NCBI GenBank assembly: GCA_018712515.1
Contig: DVGW01000014.1
Coordinates: 1 to 24,787 of the forward strand
Direction: 5' to 3'
Origin: Aphodovivens avicola
Lineage (GTDB): Bacteria > Actinomycetota > Coriobacteriia > Coriobacteriales > Eggerthellaceae
Length of the DNA: 24,787 nucleotides
Every line of letters begins with the position of its first letter. Positions within the stretch are counted from its first letter, which is position 1. Positions 13,604-20,310 of this stretch are shown in pieces. Under the pieces are notes generated by a model. The model saw nothing but the letters and a program-made list of their open reading frames with translations. It was not told where the DNA came from and did not search any database. A program made the position numbers and the translations under genes.

Positions 13604-15348
13604 GGGGCGCTGGCTCCGACGAGCTCGGCGGCCATCTCGCGCAGCTTGAACTTCTGCACCTTCATCGAAGGCGTCATCGGGAAGTCGTCCACGAAGAAGA
13701 CGCGCTTGGGCACCTTGTAGCGGGCGATGCGCGGGATCGCCCATTCGCGCACGCTCTGCTCGGTCATGTCCTCGAAGCCGGGGCGCTTGCGGATGAACGC
13801 CACGACGATCTCGCCGAGGCGCGCGTCGGGGGCGCCGACCACCTGGGCGTCGAGCACGCCGGGGTTGGTCAGCAGGAAGTTCTCGATCTCGAGCGGGTAG
13901 ATGTTCTCGCCGCCGCGGATGATCATGTCCTTGACGCGGCCGGTGACGCGGTAGTAGCCCTCCTCGTCCACCATGCCCAGATCGCCCGAATGCAGGTAGC
14001 CCTCGTCGTCGATGACCTTGGCGGTCTCCTCGGGCATCTTGTAGTAGCCCTTCATGACGTTGTAGCCCTTGCAGCACAGCTCGCCCGGCTCGTTGAAGCC
14101 GCAGCGCTCCCCCGTCTCGGGGTCGACGATCTTGACGAGCACCGGAGGATGGCGCTTGCCGACCGTCTCGCATTTGTGCTCGAGGTCGTCGTCGGCGCTC
14201 GTCTGCGTGAACACGGGGCTCGTCTCGGTGAGGCCGTAGCAGATCGTGAGCTCGCGCAGGTTCATGCGATCGATCGCCTCGCGCATGGTCTCGGGCGGGC
14301 AGGAGCTGCCGGCCATGATGCCCGTGCGCAGGCTGGACAGGTCGAACGAGTCGAAGTCGGGATGGTTGAGCTCGGCGATGAACATCGTCGGCACGCCGTA
14401 GACCGCGGTGGCGCGCTCCTTGTGGATCGCCTGCAGCACCAGGCTCGCGTCGAACTCCTCCACGATGATCATCGTGGAGCGGTGCGTCAGGCACGCCATC
14501 ACGCCCAGCACGCAGCCGAAGCAGTGGAAGAACGGCACCGGCAGCGTCACGCGGTCGAGCGGCGTGAGCTTTTGGCCCTCGCCGATGTAGAAGCCGTCGT
14601 TCAAGATGTTGCGGTGCGTGAGCATGACGCCTTTGGGGAACCCGGTGGTGCCCGAGGTGTACTGCATCATGACGACGTCGTTGTTGTCGAACTTCTCCTC
14701 GGCCTTGGCGATCGCGTCCTCGTCCACATAGCGTCCGAGCAGGATGAGCTCGGGCACGCTGTAGAAGCCGCGGTGCTTCTCGGGCCCCATGTAGATGAGG
14801 TTCTTCAGGCAGGGGTAGTTCTTGGAGTCCAGGCGTCCGCGCTCCTGCGTGAGCGATTCGGGCACGAGGTCGCGGATGATCTGCAGGTAGTCGACGTCGC
14901 GGTAGGCGTCGATCACGCACAACGCCTTCATGTCGGACTGCTTGAGCACGTAGTCGAGCTCGTGGCTTTTGTACACCGGGTTGACGGTGACCATCACGAC
15001 ACCGATCTTGGCGCAGGCGTACATGAACGTCAGCCAGTCGGGGATGTTGCGCGCCCACACGCCCAGGTGGTCGCCCGGCTCCATGCCGATGGCCAGCAGG
15101 CCGCGCGCCAGGTTGTCGGTGCGGTCGTCGAAGTCCTGGTAGGACCAGCGCAGCATGCGGTCGGGATACACCACGAACTCGTGCGCGGGATCGATCGCAA
15201 CCTGGTCGCGGAAGTACTGGCCGATGGTCTTCTCGGAATGGAGCGGGTAGTCCTGGGAGCCCGGCACCGGCTCGCCCGCCGCGATGGCTGCCGCGACAAC
15301 GTCCTCCGGCATTACCGGGATGGGTGATTTGGTTTCGGATTCAGTCAT
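13576..15348 (-). CDS. Long/medium-chain acyl-CoA synthetase (AMP-forming)
   Basis: A 590-residue ANL-superfamily ligase that activates a carboxylic acid with ATP and joins it to CoA. Seen motifs: P-loop YTSGTTGFPKG (230-240), YGLTETSPV (371-379), SGD (454-456), hinge/A8 GRVKDMIIRGGENIYPLEIE (470-489), and the catalytic-lysine region PMTPSMKVQK with Lys563 the likely catalytic residue (Met in place of the usual Gly before it). The layout resembles FadD-like fatty-acid ligases; the true substrate is unknown. ATG 15348 was chosen over a TTG two codons earlier because the AAAAGAG purine run is then 7 nt away. The C-terminal ASAPAPGPATGR lies in a tandem repeat and is probably dispensable. The upstream XRE-cupin gene on the same strand is its likely regulator. 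Confidence 0.88.
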   Translation of the reverse strand: MTESETKSPIPVMPEDVVAAAIAAGEPVPGSQDYPLHSEKTIGQYFRDQVAIDPAHEFVVYPDRMLRWSYQDFDDRTDNLARGLLAIGMEPGDHLGVWARNIPDWLTFMYACAKIGVVMVTVNPVYKSHELDYVLKQSDMKALCVIDAYRDVDYLQIIRDLVPESLTQERGRLDSKNYPCLKNLIYMGPEKHRGFYSVPELILLGRYVDEDAIAKAEEKFDNNDVVMMQYTSGTTGFPKGVMLTHRNILNDGFYIGEGQKLTPLDRVTLPVPFFHCFGCVLGVMACLTHRSTMIIVEEFDASLVLQAIHKERATAVYGVPTMFIAELNHPDFDSFDLSSLRTGIMAGSSCPPETMREAIDRMNLRELTICYGLTETSPVFTQTSADDDLEHKCETVGKRHPPVLVKIVDPETGERCGFNEPGELCCKGYNVMKGYYKMPEETAKVIDDEGYLHSGDLGMVDEEGYYRVTGRVKDMIIRGGENIYPLEIENFLLTNPGVLDAQVVGAPDARLGEIVVAFIRKRPGFEDMTEQSVREWAIPRIARYKVPKRVFFVDDFPMTPSMKVQKFKLREMAAELVGASAPAPGPATGR

Positions 15349-15392
15349 ATGCAAACTCTTTTCAACCAGAAACGAGAGACTGTGCTGAAGAT

Positions 15393-15542
15393 GTCAGCGA
15401 GAGGCGGCGAAGTGCCCCTGCTTCACAGGATCGCGGAGGCGAAGCGTGCTTTGGCACGTGAGCCTCCGGGATCGTGCGAAGCAGGGGTGCATCGCCGCCT
15501 CGCAGCGTCGAGCAGTTTCGTCGGCCGGTAGGCCGACGAAAC
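15393..15542 (-). repeat. Two-hairpin structured element, copy B (regulator-synthetase gap)
   Basis: Same plan as copy A. Flank GTCAGCGA (15393-15400). Long hairpin 15401-15501: outer 10-bp stem 15401-15410/15492-15501, then a second 10-bp stem 15415-15424/15478-15487, a 4x4 internal loop, GATC (15429-15432) facing GATC (15470-15473), a G-G mismatch, CGGAGGC/GCCTCCG, and an apical stem GCGTGC/GCACGT. Linker GCAGCGTCGAG (15502-15512). Perfect 12-bp hairpin with a 4-nt loop at 15515-15542. It lies 5 nt after the stop of the XRE-cupin gene. Flanks and internal GATC pair match copy A; the stems do not match in sequence but still pair. Confidence 0.85.
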
Positions 15543-15547
15543 GAAAA

Positions 15548-16129
15548 CTACATGGGTTCGTAGACGACGGCGAGGAACTTAGCCTTCTGGCCGTCGTGGG
15601 CGCGGACCTGGTGCGGGACGATGGAGTCGTAGTAGATGCTCTCGCCGGGGCCGAGCACGAAGACGTTGCCCTTGCCGTACTCGATCTCGATCTGGCCCTC
15701 GACGCCGAACAGCCACTCCTCGCCCTCGTGGCCGACCAGATGGTGCTCGGTCTCATCGGAGGGGTCGACGGTGATGACGAACGGGTTCATATGGCGCGAC
15801 GGGCGGCCGGCGGCCAGGCTGAAGTAGCTCAAATCGCCCGCGTCGCTGGCGGTCTGCAGGCTCTTAAGGCGCTGGACCTCCTCCATCTGATCGGCGTCGA
15901 TGTAGACGGGGCCGATCTCCTCGTCGTCGTCCATGAGCGTGCCCAGGCGGACGCCGAGCGCGCGGGTGATCTTGATGAGGGGCGCAAGCGAAGGGGGCAG
16001 CTCCCCGCCCTCGAGACCCTCGATGACGGAAACGTCGCAGCTGCAGCGGTCGGCCAGATCCTGCGCGCTCAGATGATGAGCCTCGCGCAGTGTGGTGATC
16101 TTCTTGCCGAGCTTGTTCGCTTCTTCCAT
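15548..16129 (-). CDS. XRE-family regulator with C-terminal cupin domain
   Basis: A 193-residue cytoplasmic transcription factor. Residues about 8-62 form an XRE/Cro helix-turn-helix (KKITTLREAHHLSAQDLADRC in two helices, then SVIEGLEGG). Residues about 108-190 form a cupin_2 barrel with the G(D/E)E-W-G and GPGESIYYDS blocks and a C-terminal PHQVRAHDG. Cupin-XRE proteins bind small ligands and often control the neighbouring catabolic gene. ATG 16129 has AAGGAG 8 nt upstream. It precedes the acyl-CoA synthetase on the same strand, separated by the two-hairpin element, and pairs of this kind are common in Coriobacteriia and other anaerobes. A hairpin in its leader and an inverted repeat near its -10 suggest autoregulation. 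Confidence 0.92.
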   Translation of the reverse strand: MEEANKLGKKITTLREAHHLSAQDLADRCSCDVSVIEGLEGGELPPSLAPLIKITRALGVRLGTLMDDDEEIGPVYIDADQMEEVQRLKSLQTASDAGDLSYFSLAAGRPSRHMNPFVITVDPSDETEHHLVGHEGEEWLFGVEGQIEIEYGKGNVFVLGPGESIYYDSIVPHQVRAHDGQKAKFLAVVYEPM

Positions 16130-16158
16130 TTCTCACGCTCCTTAGATTCTCAGGGAAA

Positions 16159-16200
16159 CGACGGGGCCAGCCGTGCCCGTCGGGCAGGATGGCCCCGTCG
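16159..16200 (-). promoter_or_regulatory. Leader hairpin of the XRE-cupin gene
   Basis: CGACGGGGCCA (16159-16169) pairs perfectly with TGGCCCCGTCG (16190-16200), enclosing a second stem TGCCC/GGGCA (16174-16178/16182-16186). On the minus strand the outer stem is followed by TTTCCC, about 20 nt before the ribosome-binding site. It lies in the 5' UTR if the -10 at 16226 is right. Attenuation or mRNA protection are both possible. Confidence 0.5.
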
Positions 16201-16225
16201 CCTCATCTTGCAATTCCGCTGATCC

Positions 16226-16255
16226 ATTATCGCGCAACATGCGGGAAAGCCCGCA
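16226..16255 (-). promoter_or_regulatory. Possible promoter and operator of the XRE-cupin gene
   Basis: The minus strand has GATAAT (16226-16231) as a -10 candidate. Just upstream, in the spacer/-35 zone, is a perfect inverted repeat TGCGGG-N4-CCCGCA (16240-16255). No -35 with normal spacing is evident, which would fit an activated or repressor-controlled promoter. Confidence 0.35.
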
Positions 16256-16293
16256 AGCATTAACATCTTCGAAACCATATCGGACGCCCGACG

Positions 16294-16326
16294 AAAAACG
16301 CGCCGCCTCCCGAAGGAAGCGGCGCG
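16294..16326 (-). terminator. Intrinsic terminator of the aldehyde dehydrogenase transcript
   Basis: A 12-bp GC stem with one G-U pair (16299-16310/16315-16326) and a UUCG loop on the minus strand is followed by TTTTT (16294-16298). It lies about 320 bp downstream of the aldehyde dehydrogenase stop, on the far side of the 22-bp repeat array. Confidence 0.9.
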
Positions 16327-16328
16327 CC

Positions 16329-16613
16329 GAGTGCGGATTCCGCCCTTGCCGTGCGGGCGCGTATCCCCGTCGTGTGGGCGATCATCCCCCGATGAACGGG
16401 TGTCTGTCCCCCGCCGAGCGGGCGCACTCCTTGCAGAGCGGGCGATCATCCCCCACCGAGCGGAAGCGTGTCCCCCGTCGAACGGGCGCCTGGCCCACGC
16501 CGAGCGGGCGCGTGTGCCCACGCGGAGCGGGCGCGTGTCCCCAGGCCGAGCGGGCACATGTCCCCGTCGAAAGGGCGCCTGCCCCACGCCGAGCGGGTGA
16601 TCGGTCGATCGTC
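16329..16613. repeat. Degenerate 22-bp tandem array, about 13 units
   Basis: Thirteen contiguous units of 20-23 bp, most exactly 22 bp, with consensus near GAGCGGGCGCGTGTCCCC plus four bases. Unit starts are 16329, 16351, 16372, 16394, 16416, 16436, 16458, 16480, 16502, 16525, 16548, 16569 and 16591. The unit is not a multiple of 3 and no frame across it has a ribosome-binding site, so it is non-coding. It fills the space between the aldehyde dehydrogenase stop and its terminator. There are no unique spacers, so it is not a CRISPR array. Confidence 0.85.
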
Positions 16614-16646
16614 GGGCAGGCCGGAACTATTCCGCGGCCGCCAGGG

Positions 16647-18131
16647 CTATTCCGCCGGATAGAAGCCGGAGGGCTCCTCGTTGAGGTTGATCATGATGTT
16701 CTTGGTCTGGCAGTAGTGCTCCAGCATGATCTTGTGCGTCTCGCGGCCGATGCCGGACTCCTTGTAGCCGCCGAACGGGGCGCCCGACGGGATCTGGTTG
16801 TAGGTGTTCACCCACATGCGGCCGGTGCGCACGCCCTGCGCCACGCGCAGCGCGCGGTTGATATCGCGGGTCCACACGGCGCCGCCCAGGCCGTAGACCG
16901 AGTCGTTGGCCAGCTCGATGACCTCATCTTCGGTGCTGAACTTCTGCAGCACGGCCACCGGGCCGAAGATCTCCTCCTGCGCCACGCGGCACTTGTTGTT
17001 GGGGATCTCGATGAGCGTGGGCTTGAGGAACGCGCCGTTGGCGCACTCGCCCTCGGTGTAGCGCTCGCCGCCGCAGAGCACCTTGCCGCCCTCCTGCTTG
17101 GCGATCTCGACGTACTCGAGGATCTTGTCAGCTTGGCGCTGGTCGATCTGGCTGCCCATCTGGGTGTCGTCCTCCCACGGCATGCCGACCTTGACCTTGT
17201 TGAACGCCGCGACCGCGTCCTCGACGAACTTGTCGTAGACGTCCTCGTGCACGAAGATGCGGCTGCCGGCGCAGCAGACCTGGCCCTGGTTGAACAGGAT
17301 GCCCAGCTGCACGCCGTCGAGCACCATGTCCCACTTGGCGTCCGGGAAGATGATGTTGGCCGACTTGCCGCCCAGCTCCAGCGTGGCGGGGATCAGGCGC
17401 TCGGCCGCCGCGCGGGCGACGTCGCGGCCGACCTCCGTGGAGCCGGTGAACGCGAGCTTGCTGATGCGGGGGTTGTCGAGGATGTACTGGCCCGACTTGC
17501 TGCCGCGACCGGTGACGACGTTGAACACGCCGGCGGGGATGACGTCCTGGGTCAGGCGCGCCAGCTCGAGCACCGAGAGGCTCGTGGTCGACGAGGGCTT
17601 GAACACGGTGCAGTCGCCCGCGGCGAGCACGGGAGCGAGCTTCCACGCCGCCATCAGGAACGGGAAGTTCCACGGCACGATCTGGCCGACGACGCCGATG
17701 GGCTCGTGCAGGACGAGGGACATCATGTTGCCGGGCAGCATATCGGCCTCGCCGGTGTCGGCGAGCAGACAGCCGGCGAAGTAGCGGAAGTGGTCGACGG
17801 AGTACGCGACGTCGATGGCGCGCGTCTCGCGGATGGGCTTGCCGTTGTCGAGCGTCTCGATGAGAGCGAAGTGCTCGGCGTTCTCCTCGATGATGTCGGC
17901 GACCCTGTTGAGGATGATGGCGCGCTGGGCCTTGTCGGTCTTGCTCCACGTCTCGAACGCCTTCCAGGCGGCGTCGACCGCGCGATCGACGTCCTCCTTG
18001 GTCGCGTCGGCGATGGTGGAGAGCTTCTCGCCGTTGGCGGGACAGTAGGCGTCGATGGTGCCGCCGTCGGATGCGTCGACCCACTCGCCGCCGATGTAGA
18101 GCTGATAGGATTGCTGGGCAGGATTGTTCAT
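16647..18131 (-). CDS. NAD(P)-dependent aldehyde dehydrogenase
   Basis: A 494-residue enzyme that oxidises an aldehyde to the carboxylic acid. All catalytic residues of the ALDH superfamily are visible: Asn155 in PWNFP, Lys178 in FKPS, GSTEVG (230-235) for the cofactor, Glu252 in LELGGKS, and nucleophile Cys286 in NQGQVCCAGSR. Late motifs EEIFGP and PFGGYKESGIGRE are intact. Length is typical. ATG 18131 has GGAAGGAG 8 nt upstream; an earlier in-frame ATG lacks one. It resembles broad aliphatic/acetaldehyde dehydrogenases; the substrate cannot be assigned. Together with the nearby acyl-CoA synthetase it could feed an aldehyde through acid to acyl-CoA, but the two genes are in separate transcripts, so this link is inference. 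Confidence 0.93.
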   Translation of the reverse strand: MNNPAQQSYQLYIGGEWVDASDGGTIDAYCPANGEKLSTIADATKEDVDRAVDAAWKAFETWSKTDKAQRAIILNRVADIIEENAEHFALIETLDNGKPIRETRAIDVAYSVDHFRYFAGCLLADTGEADMLPGNMMSLVLHEPIGVVGQIVPWNFPFLMAAWKLAPVLAAGDCTVFKPSSTTSLSVLELARLTQDVIPAGVFNVVTGRGSKSGQYILDNPRISKLAFTGSTEVGRDVARAAAERLIPATLELGGKSANIIFPDAKWDMVLDGVQLGILFNQGQVCCAGSRIFVHEDVYDKFVEDAVAAFNKVKVGMPWEDDTQMGSQIDQRQADKILEYVEIAKQEGGKVLCGGERYTEGECANGAFLKPTLIEIPNNKCRVAQEEIFGPVAVLQKFSTEDEVIELANDSVYGLGGAVWTRDINRALRVAQGVRTGRMWVNTYNQIPSGAPFGGYKESGIGRETHKIMLEHYCQTKNIMINLNEEPSGFYPAE

Positions 18132-18155
18132 GGGGAGGGCTCCTTCCGTGCGCAT

Positions 18156-18173
18156 GGCACCCAGGCGGGCGCC
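18156..18173 (-). promoter_or_regulatory. Small hairpin before the aldehyde dehydrogenase ribosome-binding site
   Basis: On the minus strand GGCGCCC and GGGTGCC (one G-U) form a 7-bp stem with a 4-nt loop ending about 25 nt before the start codon. It may influence translation or mRNA stability. No clear promoter could be assigned further upstream. Confidence 0.35.
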
Positions 18174-18666
18174 TTCTCAGCTGACCGCGCCGCTGCGGCA
18201 TGCGCATCCGTTCCGGGGCTCGCTCGGCGACCCCGCCGGACCCTCACGCCTCTCGGCGCATCATCAGAGTAGCCCCTCCCCTCTCCCCACACGCGGACAA
18301 TTCGGATTCCGGCGCAATCGCTACGTATGCGGCATCCGCGACGCGTCGCCGATAGAGGGCATGAAGACAGCATCACGTAAGCCGGCGCAGCGATATCAAG
18401 CGCTTCCGCCCGCGCGATTTGCGCAAGAAGCTTTTGCGCAAGAAGATCTGTACAAGAAGCTCTGTATCGTGGTTTTTCCAGATCGATTCGAAACTATGAC
18501 GGTTTAGAACACATAGCTTCGCATCTCCGATATGCCTTCGCAAGACACAACCGTCTGACCTGCGCATTTCTCTCGTAAGATATTTCCAAGCGGCAAGAAT
18601 CGGCATTTCGCTTCGGGCAAGCCAGCTTTACCGCTCTTTTTTCGAATGAATCCGAAGATCGTTCGG
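18174..18666. other. Intergenic region with short direct repeats
   Basis: About 490 bp upstream of the aldehyde dehydrogenase gene, lower in GC beyond about 18400. TTTGCGCAAGAAG occurs at 18418-18430 and 18433-18445, and a related TGTACAAGAAGCTC follows at 18449. A 77-codon minus-strand frame (18373-18606) crosses these repeats but has no ribosome-binding site, and I do not call it. No promoter for the dehydrogenase could be identified with confidence. Confidence 0.45.
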
Positions 18667-18698
18667 AAAAGAGCTGCGGCGGAAGATCCGTGCCGCAG
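18667..18698 (-). terminator. Terminator of the broken nuclease-like gene
   Basis: CTGCGGC and GCCGCAG (18674-18680/18692-18698) form a 7-bp stem with extra GGA/TCC pairing inside. On the minus strand the stem is followed by CTCTTTT (tract at 18667-18670). It starts 12 bp after the stop codon at 18710. Confidence 0.7.
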
Positions 18699-18709
18699 CG
18701 CGCAAGCGA

Positions 18710-19821
18710 CTACACAAGACGACCTTCGTGAACCATGCGAATCACCTTTCGATGAAAAGCATGCTGCCTTTTCGGAAGATCGGTTATCGTAGTTTTCGGA
18801 TAGATCCTCAAGCGCATCCTCAACTGCTGGACGAATTTCTCCAACAAGGAAACGCTGAACACCTGGTCTTTCGTCAGGAGATAATACGCCATCCCAAGCT
18901 GGCTGAAAGCATTGGCGCGCAAGGAGTCATGATGGATGTTGGATTCTCCTTCGTGGGACCACTTTCCGTGAAAATCGACGTAAACGCTACGGCCGCGATG
19001 GAAAAACGCCATATCGCTTTCAGCGTAGGGCAGCTCCCCCAAGCGCTTGCTTCTCTCGAACCGATTCCCGCATGCAACCACTCGGGAAGATCCACCCTGC
19101 AATTGAGAACGGGCTTCGGCAATCCGAATCCACCGCGCAAAAACGGCGCGCTCAACAGCATCGCCGACGCAGTCTCCATAGGCGATCTGCTGCGTTCGAG
19201 CGTCAAACGCAAAGCGGAGCGCGCTTTTTTGACCCCATTCAAGCCCGGCGTCCCCTCAATAAACGCCTCGATGCTCCGAACCGTCGTCAGCTGATCCCTT
19301 CGCGGCAATGCCCCGCCCTTGCCATCGAATGACAAGCCCCCGAAGCCAAACGGCTCCTTTGCATAGATCCCGCACAGGGTGGTTCCCAAGCAGGCGAGCT
19401 CCTCGACGGAGAGCAGATTCGCCATCTGCACGAACGTCAATTCCGGAGAGCAAAGCGATAGCGCATCGCCAAACGAAATGACTGCGGAAACAGGCAGAGG
19501 CGCATCGCATGAATGCGTTGATGCTCCTTTCAGATTGCGACGATCGGCTTGATGTCCGACAAGGAAATGGAGACGCTCGGCATCGTCGAAGAACCCGAGA
19601 GACCTCGCTGCGGCAACCGCATTCGAGCAAGGAGGATCTGCAGGCAGGGCAGCTCCTTCCTTTCCGCATCGGGAACGAACCTCCAGGCAAGTTCGGAAAG
19701 AACGTCAAGCAGCTGACGCTCTTACCGCACCGCAAACCGCCGCGAGAGAACGAGCTCCTCCATTGGAGCCGTAGTGCAGCCAGAATTTGGCAGCTGAGTT
19801 ATGCGACAGGAGTGCAGCCAT
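18710..19821 (-). pseudogene. Broken Coriobacteriia nuclease-like protein (in-frame stop plus frameshift)
   Basis: Three pieces form one protein of about 370 residues. Piece 1: ATG 19821, MAALLSHNSAAKFWLHYG..., halted by TGA at 19705-19707. Piece 2, same frame: runs through LHFLVGHQADRRNLKG, LSLCSPELTFVQMANLLS and SASAMLLSAPFLRGGFGLPKP-type sequence to about 19085. Piece 3: after a -1/+2 shift near 19058-19088, ELPYAESDMAFFHRGRSVYVDFHG... to a stop at 18710. I recall a large family of Coriobacteriia proteins with this order (LSH N-terminus, SPEL.FVQMA, PME...L..P...GGFGLP..., then a D...E-Y-D core like restriction-type or DUF559-like nucleases, and KxQVF). In this copy the core acid pair reads SD...VDF. 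The gene keeps a terminator. The low-GC setting suggests past acquisition. Function of the family is not established. Confidence 0.8.
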
Positions 19822-19950
19822 GCCACCACGTTAGCGGTACGGCTTTTCGTGTCGTTCGCCTGCGAACCAGCCGACGTACGCGCGGATTCAACGTAAAGCA
19901 AACGCATGCAATATGCCGAATGCGCCATAACGCATCTGCTCTTTTCTGAA

Positions 19951-19976
19951 AGTAATTCGAATAGAATCGAATTACT
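19951..19976. promoter_or_regulatory. 26-bp near-perfect palindrome upstream of the pseudogene
   Basis: AGTAATTCGA (19951-19960) and TCGAATTACT (19967-19976) are perfect 10-bp inverted arms around ATAGAA. It lies in AT-rich DNA about 130 bp upstream of the pseudogene start. No T-run follows closely, so an operator is more likely than a terminator. A smaller ATGCG-N6-CGCAT inverted repeat lies at 19920-19935. Confidence 0.6.
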
Positions 19977-20310
19977 GCCGGATTAGAGCGATCGACACTG
20001 GCGATATGTCAACTGTTGGTCAGCACAGATATAACGACCTGGGGTTTTAAGCACAGGAGCATCTCAGACGCAAGCGCAATGGATCCGAACAGCTCTACTC
20101 CGTATGAATTTCGAAAAGATTTAGATAATGCACGGGATAGAACGTATGCATCGTTCAAAAGGGATGCATCGTTCAAAAGGGATGCATCCGTTCGCAATCG
20201 GCGTCGTCCGTCCGGATTGGCAGCATCGACCGTCCGCGCAGCACCGCAGCACGAGGGAGCTGAAAACACCGCGAACGCTCCTCCCGCGACGCCCGGCGCC
20301 TCGGCGTTTT
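19977..20310. other. Low-GC intergenic region downstream of leuA
   Basis: About 330 bp between the palindrome and the leuA stop. Apart from the 18-bp tandem repeat at 20146-20193 I see no gene, RNA or clear leuA terminator. Open frames on both strands lack ribosome-binding sites and change character where the leuA shadow begins. Confidence 0.5.
20146..20193. repeat. 18-bp tandem repeat, 2.7 copies
   Basis: ATGCATCGTTCAAAAGGG is repeated exactly at 20146-20163 and 20164-20181 and followed by a partial, slightly altered third copy (20182-20193). ATGCAT is itself palindromic. The repeats lie in non-coding DNA downstream of leuA. Confidence 0.85.

Noticed and set aside
13159..15327. 722-codon plus-strand frame opposite the acyl-CoA synthetase
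   Set aside because: It is the complement of a gene with clear ANL motifs and begins in repeat DNA; its His/Asp/Val-rich composition is typical of antisense shadows.
16299..16326. Terminator belonging to the XRE-cupin gene
   Set aside because: The U-tract side faces lower coordinates on the minus strand and the hairpin lies upstream of that gene, so it ends the aldehyde dehydrogenase transcript instead.
16329..16613. CRISPR array
   Set aside because: The units are contiguous 20-23 bp degenerate repeats with no unique spacers, and no cas gene is in the window.
18373..18606. 77-codon minus-strand small protein
   Set aside because: It has no ribosome-binding site, is partly made of short direct repeats, and resembles no family I know.
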